A stretch of 64,000 nucleotides of DNA. Source: Ornithinimicrobium laminariae (GTDB lineage Bacteria > Actinomycetota > Actinomycetes > Actinomycetales > Dermatophilaceae). The notes beneath the pieces are model-generated. The model was not told the origin of the DNA and ran no database searches. It saw nothing but the letters and a program-made list of their open reading frames with translations. Shown piece by piece: positions 25,633 through 33,742 of the stretch. Within the stretch, counting starts at the first letter, position 1. Every line of letters starts with the position of its first letter. Made by a program: the position numbers and the translations under genes. The DNA is taken from NCBI RefSeq assembly GCF_019457945.1, contig NZ_JAHZSU010000001.1:639538-703537 (forward strand). Reading direction: 5' to 3'.

Positions 25633-26160
25633 GGGGATGTTGCCCGATGAGGAGCCGAGCGGCAGCACCATGGCCATCTCTTCGGCATCTTCGTCGTCGA
25701 CGTCTGCGCCGCGGATCTCCATCGGGCGACGGTTATCAGTGGGTCGGAAACCAAAGCTGCTAGCGAAAGCCACTGCCCGACCATTGTCGGTGCCTACCCA
25801 ATAGGCCAAGTGAGTCAGATTGTCTTCGCGCGCTGCGTTTGCCGCGGCTTCAAGGAGTCGGCGGGCAACACCGGTGCCGCGTGCCGACGGGCTGACCCAC
25901 AGACCGAAGAGCTCACCGATGTGGTCTTCTGCGGTGTTCTCAGTGCCGATCGATGCAACCCCCACCGCTTCAGACTCAGTCGACGCCAACAGGCGCTGTG
26001 ACCTGGTCATACGACCCCGCCAACGCTCTTCGGGGTAGTCCTCTTCTTCTTCAGCAGAGGCCACGAATGCTTCCGGAGATTCACTCAAAGATCGCAGACG
26101 CAAGGCGCGATATTCAGCCCAGTCCTCTTCGGTCAACCGGCGCACAGTGATTTCAGTCAT
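25621..26160 (-). CDS. GNAT family N-acetyltransferase
   Basis: A 179-residue acetyl-CoA-dependent transferase. The N-terminus ITVRRLTEEDWAEYRALRLR SLSESPEAF type pattern (here split ITVRRLTEEDWAEYRALR, then SLSESPEAFVASAEEEEDYP) is common in GNATs that act on small amines or protein N-termini. The acetyl-CoA loop is LWVSPSARGTGVARRLLEAA, followed by AYWVGTDNGRAVAFASSFGF with the usual tyrosine-like strand. GGGAGAG eight bases upstream supports the ATG at 26160. Substrate unknown. Confidence 0.88.
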   Translation of the reverse strand: MTEITVRRLTEEDWAEYRALRLRSLSESPEAFVASAEEEEDYPEERWRGRMTRSQRLLASTESEAVGVASIGTENTAEDHIGELFGLWVSPSARGTGVARRLLEAAANAAREDNLTHLAYWVGTDNGRAVAFASSFGFRPTDNRRPMEIRGADVDDEDAEEMAMVLPLGSSSGNIPTSL

Positions 26161-26225
26161 AACGCTTACTCTCCCACATACTGTCCTGGTGTTACCCCTT
26201 TAGCGGGTGAACTTTTGGTGTTTAG

Positions 26226-27032
26226 TTAGGACAAACTGCCGGAAGACAGTTCCGCTGAGCGCTTTGCAGCGGCCTCCATCGCCGACATAAACGCGGCCCG
26301 AACCTTGTGATCTTCGAGCGCCCGAAGCGCAGCGACACTCGTGCCGCCAGGGGAAGACACCTGCTCTCGCAACACAGTTGGGTGCTGGCCGGTCTGGCGA
26401 AGCATCGTCGCGGCACCAAACAAAGTCTGGACCGACAACTCCGTGGCCGTGGCGCGCGGCAGTCCCAATAGGACTCCCGCTTCGATCATCGCCTCGACAA
26501 CATAAAAAATGTAGGCAGGACCACTGCCGCTGATCGCCGTGACCGCGTCCATATGGCCCTCGTCGAGGACCACTACCTTGCCCACCGTGGCAAGCAGATC
26601 TTCGGCTTGTGCCATGTGCTCGGCAGTGCAGTGCTGGCCCGAAGCTAGGGCTGACATCGCCTGGTCAACGAGCGCTGGGGTGTTGGGCATGACACGAACG
26701 ACGGATGTGCCAGCCGGGAGCCGATCTTCCAAATACTCGGTGCTGATGCCAGCCGCGATTGAGAGCACCAGGGCATCACTCGACACGTTTGCGTGGCACT
26801 GAGCCAGCAAGCCGGGCATGTCTTGGGGTTTGACCGCGATGATGACAATGTCTGCCCCCAACACAGCCCGATCGGGGGTTGTCCCAGTCACACCAAACTC
26901 GCTCGCAACTTCAGCGGTGCGGGCCGCCATCTTGTCACTGACCGACACACCGGCAGGGTCTTGCCCGGCCCGGACGAGGGCAGACAGCAGGGTCGCCCCC
27001 ATGACACCTACGCCAAGAACAGCAATCTGCAT
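26226..27032 (-). CDS. proC: Pyrroline-5-carboxylate reductase
   Basis: A 268-residue enzyme that makes proline from pyrroline-5-carboxylate with NADPH. The N-terminal Rossmann motif is IAVLGVGVMGATLLSALVRAG; the C-terminal dimer domain has DAVTAISGSGPAYIFYVVEAM and VSSPGGTSVAALRALEDHKVR, the PROSITE-type signature. It begins three bases after the stop of the proline dehydrogenase gene, so both are translated from one mRNA although they act in opposite directions. Confidence 0.95.
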   Translation of the reverse strand: MQIAVLGVGVMGATLLSALVRAGQDPAGVSVSDKMAARTAEVASEFGVTGTTPDRAVLGADIVIIAVKPQDMPGLLAQCHANVSSDALVLSIAAGISTEYLEDRLPAGTSVVRVMPNTPALVDQAMSALASGQHCTAEHMAQAEDLLATVGKVVVLDEGHMDAVTAISGSGPAYIFYVVEAMIEAGVLLGLPRATATELSVQTLFGAATMLRQTGQHPTVLREQVSSPGGTSVAALRALEDHKVRAAFMSAMEAAAKRSAELSSGSLS

Positions 27033-27035
27033 GTA

Positions 27036-28001
27036 CTAGCCCTTGGTCGCGAGTGCGCGAAGGAAGAAGGCCATGTTGGCTGGGCGCTCGGCCATCCGGC
27101 GCACGAGGTAGCCGTACCACTCCTCGCCATACGGGGTGTAGACGCGCACCTTGGCGCCCGTGTTCGCGAGGCGGACCTGCTCATCAGGTCGGATGCCAAG
27201 CAACATCTGGTATTCGAAGGAGTCGGCGTCGCGGCCGTTGCGGTCGGCCAGCACCCCCGCGATCTCCACCATGCGCGGATCGTGAGTTGCCACCATCGGG
27301 TAGCCGTCACCCTCCATCAGCACCTTGAGGCATCGCACGTAAGACTTATCGACCTCGGCCTTGTCTTGGTAGGCCACCGACTCAGGCTGCTTGTAAGCGC
27401 CCTTACAGAGACGCACGCGGCTGCCCTCGGATGCCAGAGCTCGGCAGTCTTCTTCGCTGCGATAGAGGTAACTCTGGATCACGGCACCGACCCAAGGGAA
27501 GGTTTTGCGCAGTTCACGCAGCGCCTTCAAGGTGGCATCGGTGGTCGTGTGGTCCTCCATGTCGAGGGTGACCGTCGTGCCTGCGGCCTGCGCCGCTTCG
27601 CAAATCTCACGAGCAAAGTCGAGAGACATTTGGTAGCCCTCTTCGCCAAGGGCCTGACCCAAGGCGCTTAGCTTGAGCGAGACCTCAGCCCGGCCGTTTG
27701 CTGCCTGGTCATCGGCCGAGAGTTGCGAGATCAACTCCAGATAAGTGTCCCGGGTGTGGCGGGCCATTTCAATGTCGAGGGTGTCTTCGCCCAGGAAGTC
27801 GATCGTGGCGAGGCGGCCGGAGTTGAGCAACTCACCCGTCACCTTGACGACATCTTCATTGGCCTCACCGGCCACGAATCGCTTCACGACATCGCGGCTA
27901 ATGGGAGCTTGCTCAACCACCGTCCGCAACTGATCGTTGCGGGCCGCCACAAAAAGGCCCTGTCGCATTAAGTTCGCTGGGTCTAGTACACCGAGGTCCA
28001 T
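27036..28001 (-). CDS. Proline dehydrogenase
   Basis: A 321-residue FAD enzyme (PutA PRODH domain type, monofunctional as usual in Gram-positives) that oxidises proline to pyrroline-5-carboxylate and passes electrons to quinone. Barrel motifs: AEVSLKLSALGQALGEEG, TVTLDMEDHTTTDATLKALR, VGAVIQSYLYRSEEDC, RVRLCKGAYKQPESVAYQ, and the substrate arginine region EYQMLLGIRPDEQVRLA. ATG 28001 is chosen because TAATCT lies six bases upstream, giving a leaderless mRNA; a GTG at 28007 is also in frame. The partner pyrroline-5-carboxylate dehydrogenase gene is not adjacent. Confidence 0.93.
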   Translation of the reverse strand: MDLGVLDPANLMRQGLFVAARNDQLRTVVEQAPISRDVVKRFVAGEANEDVVKVTGELLNSGRLATIDFLGEDTLDIEMARHTRDTYLELISQLSADDQAANGRAEVSLKLSALGQALGEEGYQMSLDFAREICEAAQAAGTTVTLDMEDHTTTDATLKALRELRKTFPWVGAVIQSYLYRSEEDCRALASEGSRVRLCKGAYKQPESVAYQDKAEVDKSYVRCLKVLMEGDGYPMVATHDPRMVEIAGVLADRNGRDADSFEYQMLLGIRPDEQVRLANTGAKVRVYTPYGEEWYGYLVRRMAERPANMAFFLRALATKG

Positions 28002-28007
28002 TGGCAC

Positions 28008-28013
28008 AGATTA
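28008..28013 (-). promoter_or_regulatory. Leaderless -10 box of proline dehydrogenase
   Basis: TAATCT on the reverse strand ends six bases before the ATG at 28001. The near-consensus -10 hexamer and lack of a ribosome site suggest a leaderless transcript covering proline dehydrogenase and proC. Confidence 0.55.
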
Positions 28014-28066
28014 CGGCCTATAGCGCGCGGTTTGCACCCCGGTCTTCCGTCGGGTTCATTTCGTCC

Positions 28067-28867
28067 CTAGGCTGGCGCGTCAACGCGCCCGAGATGCGCT
28101 CGGGCAAAGGCCAGCGACTCGGCTAAATCGATCTCGCGCTGCTTGCGACCCACGGTTCGAGTGCCGACTTCGAGGGTGACGACGCCGCCGAAGTCGTTGG
28201 CAACAAGTTGCTCGAGCACCTCGGCGCAGGGCTGCGATCCACGCCCGGGCACGAGGTGCTCGTCTTTGAAGCTGCCAAAGGAATCGCCAAGGTGGATGTG
28301 CGAAAGGCGGTCGCCAATACGGTTCAACAGGTCAATGGAGTCGGTGCCGGCGGTTGCCGCGTGCGAGATATCCAGGGTCATGTGGGCGTAGTCCTGGCTC
28401 GTTGGGTCGTGGTCAGGCAGGTAGGCCTGCATCTCGCGACCCGCAGCCCGCCACGGGAACATGTTTTCGACAGCCAGCACCATCCCAGTGGCTGCTTCAC
28501 GCTGAGCCACCCCTTCGACAAACTCCTCGGCGTAGCCGCGCTGCCAACGAAAGGGCGGATGCAAGACGACACAGCCAGCCCCAACTTCGTGCGCCAACTC
28601 AATGGAGCGATCAATTTTGCCCCACGGGTCCCATCCCCACAGGCGTTGCGCCAGCAGAAGCGTAGGGGCGTGAATGGCACCGATCGATAACTCATGGAGT
28701 TCACAAAGATTCTTTAGAGCGCCGGCCTCTTGGGTCACCGGGTCGGTCCACACCATGATCTCAACGCCGTCGTAGCCAAGCCGTTGCGCCAACTCGAAGC
28801 CGTATGCGGCGTTGTCCGGATAGACCGCGGACGTGGACAGGTGGATGGGGATATCCCGGTTTGCCAT
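28067..28867 (-). CDS. Sugar phosphate isomerase/epimerase (AP endonuclease 2-type TIM barrel)
   Basis: A 266-residue xylose-isomerase-like TIM barrel. Strand-end motifs are LAQRLGYDGVEIMVWTDPVT at the N-terminus, GAIHAPTLL, GCVVLHPPFRWQ, VLAVENMFPWRA, MTLDISHAATAGTDSID and ISHIHLGDSFGS-like SHIHLGDSFGSFKDEH, ending VVTLEVGTRTVGRKQRE. The His/Glu/Asp residues at these positions form a divalent metal site. Substrate cannot be predicted. It is transcribed divergently from the cysteine-rich protein gene, with 31 bp between the two start codons. Confidence 0.87.
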   Translation of the reverse strand: MANRDIPIHLSTSAVYPDNAAYGFELAQRLGYDGVEIMVWTDPVTQEAGALKNLCELHELSIGAIHAPTLLLAQRLWGWDPWGKIDRSIELAHEVGAGCVVLHPPFRWQRGYAEEFVEGVAQREAATGMVLAVENMFPWRAAGREMQAYLPDHDPTSQDYAHMTLDISHAATAGTDSIDLLNRIGDRLSHIHLGDSFGSFKDEHLVPGRGSQPCAEVLEQLVANDFGGVVTLEVGTRTVGRKQREIDLAESLAFARAHLGRVDAPA

Positions 28868-28874
28868 GTGGCCC

Positions 28875-28892
28875 AGGCTAGCCGCTTAGGCT
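28875..28892. promoter_or_regulatory. Pair of divergent leaderless -10 boxes
   Basis: TAGCCT on the reverse strand (28875-28880) lies 7 bases before the isomerase ATG at 28867; TAGGCT on the forward strand (28887-28892) lies 6 bases before the ATG at 28899. The two hexamers are only six bases apart, so the promoters overlap and probably cannot fire at once. Confidence 0.55.
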
Positions 28893-28898
28893 GTTGAT

Positions 28899-29699
28899 AT
28901 GCCCAGTGACTTTGCCCCCGAAGTCGACCTCAACGCACCTCGCTGGTGGGTTGAGTTTGAGGATCCCGCCGATTCCGACCAGCGCCTGAGATGTGACCTC
29001 ACGTGGCTGACCTCTTACTACAACTGCATTTTTGGCCAAGGGTGTCCCGGCATCTACGACGAGCGCCCTAATGACGGCTGCTGCACCCTAGGCGCGCATT
29101 TCACCGATCAGGACGACATCGATCGTGTCAGCAGCGTTGTCGAGGGCTTAGGGCTTGATGAGTGGCAGTTGCACGATTCCGGCCGAGACGGCTCCTGGCT
29201 CGAGGTGGCTGGAGATGACGCCTCGACGAGAGTCGTTGACGGGGCCTGCATCTTCCTCAATCGGCCTGGCTTCGCTCAGGGCGCTGGCTGTGCACTGCAC
29301 CAAGTAGCGATGCGCGCCGATGTGCCACCACTGACGATGAAGCCGGACGTCTGTTGGCAGTTGCCGATCCGACGGACCTACCGCACCGTGGAGTTGCCGG
29401 ACGACACGTCATACCTGGAGATCAGCATTGGTGAGTATGACCGTCGCGGCTGGGGCCCCGGCGGACACGAGCTTGATTGGTATTGCACCGGGCAACCGGG
29501 CGCCCACACGGGAGCCGATCCGGTCTATGTTTCGTTGCGTGACGAACTCGTGGAGTTAATGGGGAGACCCGCGTATGACGAGTTGGCCAGGCTGTGCGCC
29601 GACGCAATGCCCGCACCACAGGCCAAGACAGCACCTAATGGCCGCACTCTGCTGCCGGTGTTTGTCCACCCCGCTACCGAAGCAGCGTTGCAGGCTTAG
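28899..29699 (+). CDS. Cysteine-rich protein of unknown function
   Basis: A 266-residue soluble protein. I recognise the general type (an actinobacterial conserved hypothetical, possibly related to metal-chelating YkgJ-like proteins) but not a function. Cysteines cluster at residues 32, 43, 49, 61 and 62 ([18 protein letters not shown] and [13 protein letters not shown]), with further ones in [35 protein letters not shown] and [12 protein letters not shown]. Such spacing suits an iron-sulfur or zinc site. Conserved-looking aromatic strands alternate with the cysteines. It has its own leaderless promoter divergent from the isomerase gene. Confidence 0.72.
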   Translation: MPSDFAPEVDLNAPRWWVEFEDPADSDQRLRCDLTWLTSYYNCIFGQGCPGIYDERPNDGCCTLGAHFTDQDDIDRVSSVVEGLGLDEWQLHDSGRDGSWLEVAGDDASTRVVDGACIFLNRPGFAQGAGCALHQVAMRADVPPLTMKPDVCWQLPIRRTYRTVELPDDTSYLEISIGEYDRRGWGPGGHELDWYCTGQPGAHTGADPVYVSLRDELVELMGRPAYDELARLCADAMPAPQAKTAPNGRTLLPVFVHPATEAALQA

Positions 29700-29705
29700 C
29701 GTCAT

Positions 29706-30023
29706 TCAGACCGCCGTCGCGCTCGAGGTCCCGTCGGCGAGGCTGTAGTAGCGCGGAGTGAAGGTCGTGACGGGAGTCGTGAATGCCACGTTGACGTTGA
29801 CAAGACCTGAAGTCGCAGACTGGCTGCGAAAACGTGCACGTGATGTTGCTGTATTGGTTGCGGTCGGCCTCGTCGCCCGTGGTCACCTAGGTCTGCCCGA
29901 TGGTAGCTGTCCCCGCGCCGGTAGCCGAGGCGGCCAATCCGATCATGACCACTGGAGCTGTCCAGGCCGCACCCTTGGCGACAGATCTGCCTGATGATTT
30001 TTGGCGGTGGCGTTGCTTGCCAT
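29706..30023 (-). pseudogene. Decayed secreted/surface protein gene
   Basis: A good ribosome site (GGAG) precedes ATG 30023, giving MASNATAK, after which the frame breaks at a run of five A. Adding one A restores KSSGRSVAKGAAWTAPVVM and then IGLAASATGAG, a typical basic leader and hydrophobic export signal of Micrococcales surface proteins. That frame stops at a TAG; in the third frame the tail reads VNVNVAFTTPVTTFTPRYYS and ends ADGTSSATAV at a TGA (29706-29708). So at least two frame changes and one nonsense codon separate the parts. About 105 codons remain. The intact family is not named. Confidence 0.6.
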
Positions 30024-30285
30024 GTGATCTCCGAGTTGAGTAACTAGACACCCTCTCATCACCAGAACAACACTCAGCTAAGGCAAGTGACTTTGCCTAC
30101 CACCAAGTAACAAGATTCCACTGGAATGCGGAATGGCAACCTGAACTCTTTACTGGGCGTGAACTCAGTGCGACACAACAGGCGCGTCTCCCACCTACAG
30201 CAACCTCGTTTCGCGCTTCCCATAACCTTGGGAACTGAGAAAGGCTGGAGCAAGGTGTGTCAGTGCGGCGACCTAGTCTTCTTCT
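30024..30285. other. Intergenic region before radA
   Basis: No gene is seen. The DNA is less GC-rich than its surroundings. A small inverted repeat AGGCAA-n6-TTGCCT lies at 30081-30098 and could be a regulator site. The radA promoter is at its right end. Confidence 0.5.
30274..30279 (+). promoter_or_regulatory. Leaderless -10 box of radA
   Basis: TAGTCT ends six bases before the radA ATG at 30286, with no ribosome site between, so transcription should start at or next to the initiation codon. Confidence 0.5.
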
Positions 30286-31656
30286 ATGGCTTCACGTTCA
30301 TCATCCGCACGCCCCAGTTTTCGCTGCACCGACTGCGGTTGGACCACCCTGAAGTGGGTTGGCAAGTGTGGTGAATGCCAAGCATGGGGCACCGTCGCCG
30401 AGACCAATACGACGACTGTCCGCACAGCTGCTGCGGCACCTTCACGCCCGGCACTGCCAATTGCAGACGTCGACGCCGACGTCGCGAAGGCCACTAGCAC
30501 TGGAGTCGGCGAGTTTGATCGGGTGCTAGGGGGCGGCCTGGTCCCTGGGGCCGTCCTCCTGATGGCGGGTGAGCCTGGCATTGGCAAATCAACCCTGGCG
30601 CTCGACGTCGCCGCTCGGGCCGCTCGCGCCGGACACACCGTTCTCTACGTGTCGGGCGAAGAATCCGCGGCTCAGGTCAAACTCCGGGCCGAGCGCATTG
30701 ATGCACTGGCACCAAGCCTGTTCCTCGCGTCAGAGACTGATTTGGGCGCCGCCTTGGGCTTGCTCGATCAAGTCAATCCGAGCCTGCTGGTGGTCGACTC
30801 AGTCCAGACCTTGGCAAGCTCCCAGATCGATGGCGCCGCTGGCAACGTGGGGCAGATCCGTGAAGTTGCCTCCGCTCTGATCCAAGCGGCCAAGGCCAAC
30901 AACATCTCAGCTCTGCTGATCGGCCACGTCACCAAGGACGGCTCCATTGCTGGGCCTCGAGCTTTGGAGCACCTAGTGGATGTGGTGATCCAGTTTGAGG
31001 GTGAGCGCCACTCGCGGCTCCGCTTGGTGCGCGCCATTAAGAACCGCTATGGCCCCACCGATGAAGTTGGATGTTTCGACATGGGCGATAGCGGCATTGT
31101 TGGCCTCGCCGACCCCAGCGCGCTGTTTCTCACCAGCAGGGATAGGCCCGTAGCGGGCACCTGCGTGACGGTGACGCTGGAGGGGCGCCGCCCCCTGGTC
31201 GCCGAGGTCCAAGCGCTGGTGACCGACTCGACGGGTGGTAGCCCCCGACGCACCACCAGCGGACTCGATTCCTCAAGATTGGCCATGGTGCTCGCTGTGC
31301 TCACCCGCCGTGCTGGCCTCGACGTTAATGGGGCTGACTGCTACGCCTCCACTGTCGGAGGCGTGCGGCTGGGCGAGCCAGCGACCGACCTAGCCGTGGC
31401 ACTCTCGGTGGCTGGCGCCAAGCTTGATCGCGCGCTCCCCCAAGGCCTGGTGGCTTTCGGTGAAGTCGGACTGGCAGGCGACCTCCGGCCAGTGACCGGC
31501 GCGCCCCGTCGCCTCGCCGAGGCTGCGCGGATTGGCTATCGCCGAGCCATCGTGCCCGCTGGCTCAATGTCTGAGGGAGATGCGCCCAAAGATATGCGAG
31601 TTATCGAGGCCAGCACCTTGCCCGAGGCGATTCAATTGGGCTTAACCGGATCGTGA
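30286..31656 (+). CDS. radA: DNA repair protein RadA
   Basis: A 456-residue RecA-like ATPase that drives branch migration of recombination intermediates. Order of domains: zinc finger with Cys14, Cys17, Cys28 and Cys31 (RCTDCGWTTLKWVGKCGEC); ATPase with Walker A GEPGIGKST (95-103) and LLVVDSVQTL; the RadA-specific motif RAIKNRYGPTDEVG; and a C-terminal Lon-protease-like domain (VNGADCYASTVGGVRLGEPA) that lacks a peptidase site. Followed by disA after about 118 bp and mutY, a classic actinobacterial repair cluster; RadA is known to inhibit DisA in other genera. Confidence 0.96.
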   Translation: MASRSSSARPSFRCTDCGWTTLKWVGKCGECQAWGTVAETNTTTVRTAAAAPSRPALPIADVDADVAKATSTGVGEFDRVLGGGLVPGAVLLMAGEPGIGKSTLALDVAARAARAGHTVLYVSGEESAAQVKLRAERIDALAPSLFLASETDLGAALGLLDQVNPSLLVVDSVQTLASSQIDGAAGNVGQIREVASALIQAAKANNISALLIGHVTKDGSIAGPRALEHLVDVVIQFEGERHSRLRLVRAIKNRYGPTDEVGCFDMGDSGIVGLADPSALFLTSRDRPVAGTCVTVTLEGRRPLVAEVQALVTDSTGGSPRRTTSGLDSSRLAMVLAVLTRRAGLDVNGADCYASTVGGVRLGEPATDLAVALSVAGAKLDRALPQGLVAFGEVGLAGDLRPVTGAPRRLAEAARIGYRRAIVPAGSMSEGDAPKDMRVIEASTLPEAIQLGLTGS

Positions 31657-31690
31657 CCGCTACGCACGTGGACGGCTAGTTACGGGCCGG

Positions 31691-31696
31691 TACGAT
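31691..31696 (+). promoter_or_regulatory. Possible disA promoter -10 box
   Basis: TACGAT at 31691-31696 with TGGACG 16 bases upstream (31669-31674) resembles a vegetative promoter and would give a roughly 70-base leader before disA. Confidence 0.35.
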
Positions 31697-31774
31697 CGAA
31701 TCAATACTGCGTGGGCTCCGATCACTCTTCGAACGGCTTCTTTCGCACACAGCGTCACGGCAAAGCGGGGATGG

Positions 31775-32860
31775 ATGAGCAACGAAGGGCCCACAGACCA
31801 GGAAGTCCTGCGTTCGGTCATTGCCGCTATCGCCCCCGGCACCGAATTGCGCGACGGGTTGGACCGCATCTTGCGAGGCCGCACCGGCGCCATGATCGTC
31901 TTGGGCGATGACGACGCAGTCACCGCCATCAGCACCGGCGGCTTCCAGTTAGACATCGAGTTCTCTGCGACCCGCTTGCGTGAGCTAGCCAAGATGGACG
32001 GCGCAATCGTGCTTGACCGCGCCGGCAGCAAAATCGTCCGCGCAGCCACCCAACTGGTGCCAGACCCCACGATCCAGACGCGCGAGAGCGGCACCCGGCA
32101 CCGCACCGCTGAGCGAGTGGCCAAACAGACTCGTCATCCAGTGGTGTCTGTCAGTCAGTCGATGGCCATCGTTGCCATCTACGTCGGGGATGTGCGTTAC
32201 GTCCTCGAAGACTCGGGCCAGATCTTGGCGCGGTCTAACCAAGCTCTTCAGACCCTTGAGCGCTATCGCTCCCGCTTTGATGAGGTTGCGGGCTCTTTAT
32301 CTGCCCTAGAAATAGAAGACTTGGTGACCGTGCGTGATGTCGCCAGTGTCTTGCAGCGACTTGAGATGGTCAGCCGCATCAGCCGTGAGATCGAGCAGTA
32401 TGCCGTGGAGCTGGGTGCCGATGGACGTCTCATCAGCCTCCAGTTGGCCGAGCTCACCGGTGGGATTGGCAATGACCGTGAGCTGGTCGCCCGCGACTAC
32501 ACGGGCCAAGGTGGCGCGCAGCGCTCGCCCAGCGAGATCCTGGCTTGCCTGGGGCGTCTTTCTGGCCCCGACCTGCTCGACCTGGCTCAAGTCGCTCGGT
32601 GCATGGGCTTCTCCGCTCAAAGCGATGCACTCGACACGTCGGTTTCGCCGCGCGGCTACCGGCTCCTGGGCAAAGTGCCCCGATTGCCCATCGCCGTGGC
32701 TACCCGTCTGATCACCCATTTCGGCACGCTGCAGGCTCTCCTCGCCGCTGGTGTTGGCGACCTGACGCAGGTCGACGGTGTCGGCGAACACCGTGCCCGC
32801 ACCATCCGCGAAGGGCTGTCCCGACTGGCCGAGACCAGCATCCTCGAGCGCTACGTGTGA
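31775..32860 (+). CDS. disA: DNA integrity scanning protein, diadenylate cyclase DisA
   Basis: A 361-residue octameric enzyme that scans DNA and makes c-di-AMP from two ATP. The DAC domain shows the DGA motif at 75-77 (AKMDGAIVLD) and RHR at 108-110 (SGTRHRTAERVA), both catalytic. A helical linker spans about 150-285 and the C-terminal HhH DNA-binding domain contains ITHFGTLQALLAAG and LTQVDGVGEHRARTIREGL. Two ATGs are close (31771 and 31775); only the second is in frame with the protein. The mutY GTG overlaps its stop. Confidence 0.96.
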   Translation: MSNEGPTDQEVLRSVIAAIAPGTELRDGLDRILRGRTGAMIVLGDDDAVTAISTGGFQLDIEFSATRLRELAKMDGAIVLDRAGSKIVRAATQLVPDPTIQTRESGTRHRTAERVAKQTRHPVVSVSQSMAIVAIYVGDVRYVLEDSGQILARSNQALQTLERYRSRFDEVAGSLSALEIEDLVTVRDVASVLQRLEMVSRISREIEQYAVELGADGRLISLQLAELTGGIGNDRELVARDYTGQGGAQRSPSEILACLGRLSGPDLLDLAQVARCMGFSAQSDALDTSVSPRGYRLLGKVPRLPIAVATRLITHFGTLQALLAAGVGDLTQVDGVGEHRARTIREGLSRLAETSILERYV

Positions 32861-33741
32861 CTTCCGCAGTTGAGGAGCAACTTCAATCTGAAGTGCTCGA
32901 CTGGTTTTCCCGTGCTGCCCGCGACCTGCCGTGGCGAGCGGCCGACTGTTCACCCTGGGGTGTTCTCGTCAGCGAAATCATGCTGCAGCAAACGCCCGTC
33001 GTGCGGGTCTTGCCGGTCTGGCGCGAATGGCTGGCCCGTTGGCCATCACCGGGTGATCTCGCCGCCGAAAGCTCAGGCGAAGCAGTCCGCGCGTGGGGCC
33101 GATTGGGCTATCCACGCCGGGCGCTTCGCCTGCACGCCGCAGCAACCGTGATCGCCCAAGATCACGATGGCCATGTGCCTCGCGACCCCGTCGAGTTGCG
33201 CGCTTTGCCCGGCATTGGCGAATACACCGCGGCCGCCGTCAGCGCCTTTGCCTTTGGCGACCCGGCAACTGTCGTGGATACCAATGTGCGCCGCGTGCTG
33301 GCCCGGGCCCGCAGCGGTAAGGCCCTGCCGGCCATGAGCCTCAACCGCGCCGAAATGCGCTTGGCTCACGAAAACGTCCCGGCTGATCGCGAACGCGCTG
33401 CCGCTTGGAATGCTGGCGTCATGGAGTTGGGCGCCATTATCTGCAAGGCCCGCTCCCCCGTATGCGATGTGTGCCCGATTCGCTCTCACTGCGCCTGGCG
33501 CGCTGCGGGCTATCCGCCCTATGACGGCCCACCGCGTAAAGGGCAAGCGTGGGATGGCACCGATCGCCAATGCCGAGGTGCCCTGCTGCAGGTGCTGCGA
33601 TCGCGCGATGAGCCGATCCCGGCTGAGCAACTTGCATTGGCCTGGGCCGATGCCGAGCAACGGGAGCGCTGCGTGGCCTCACTCGTTGCAGATCAACTAC
33701 TTCAGGAAGCCCCAGCCGGGCATTACCGACTCCCCGGCTAA
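32857..33741 (+). CDS. mutY: A/G-specific adenine glycosylase MutY
   Basis: A 294-residue base-excision enzyme that removes adenine mispaired with 8-oxoguanine. Catalytic Glu40 is in LVSEIMLQQTPVVRVLP and Asp141 in PATVVDTNVRRVLAR; the HhH is ALPGIGEYTAAAVSAFAFG. A [4Fe-4S] cluster is bound by Cys196, Cys203, Cys206 and Cys212 (C-x6-C-x2-C-x5-C). The C-terminal NUDIX-like recognition domain of E. coli MutY is missing, as usual in this phylum. GTG 32857 overlaps the disA stop by four bases. It converges with the FemAB-like gene, one base apart. Confidence 0.94.
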   Translation: MTSAVEEQLQSEVLDWFSRAARDLPWRAADCSPWGVLVSEIMLQQTPVVRVLPVWREWLARWPSPGDLAAESSGEAVRAWGRLGYPRRALRLHAAATVIAQDHDGHVPRDPVELRALPGIGEYTAAAVSAFAFGDPATVVDTNVRRVLARARSGKALPAMSLNRAEMRLAHENVPADRERAAAWNAGVMELGAIICKARSPVCDVCPIRSHCAWRAAGYPPYDGPPRKGQAWDGTDRQCRGALLQVLRSRDEPIPAEQLALAWADAEQRERCVASLVADQLLQEAPAGHYRLPG

Positions 33742-33742
33742 T

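Noticed and set aside
29700..30023. Programmed frameshift in the secreted-protein gene
   Set aside because: A second frame change and a stop codon downstream are not explained by one slippery site, so decay is simpler.
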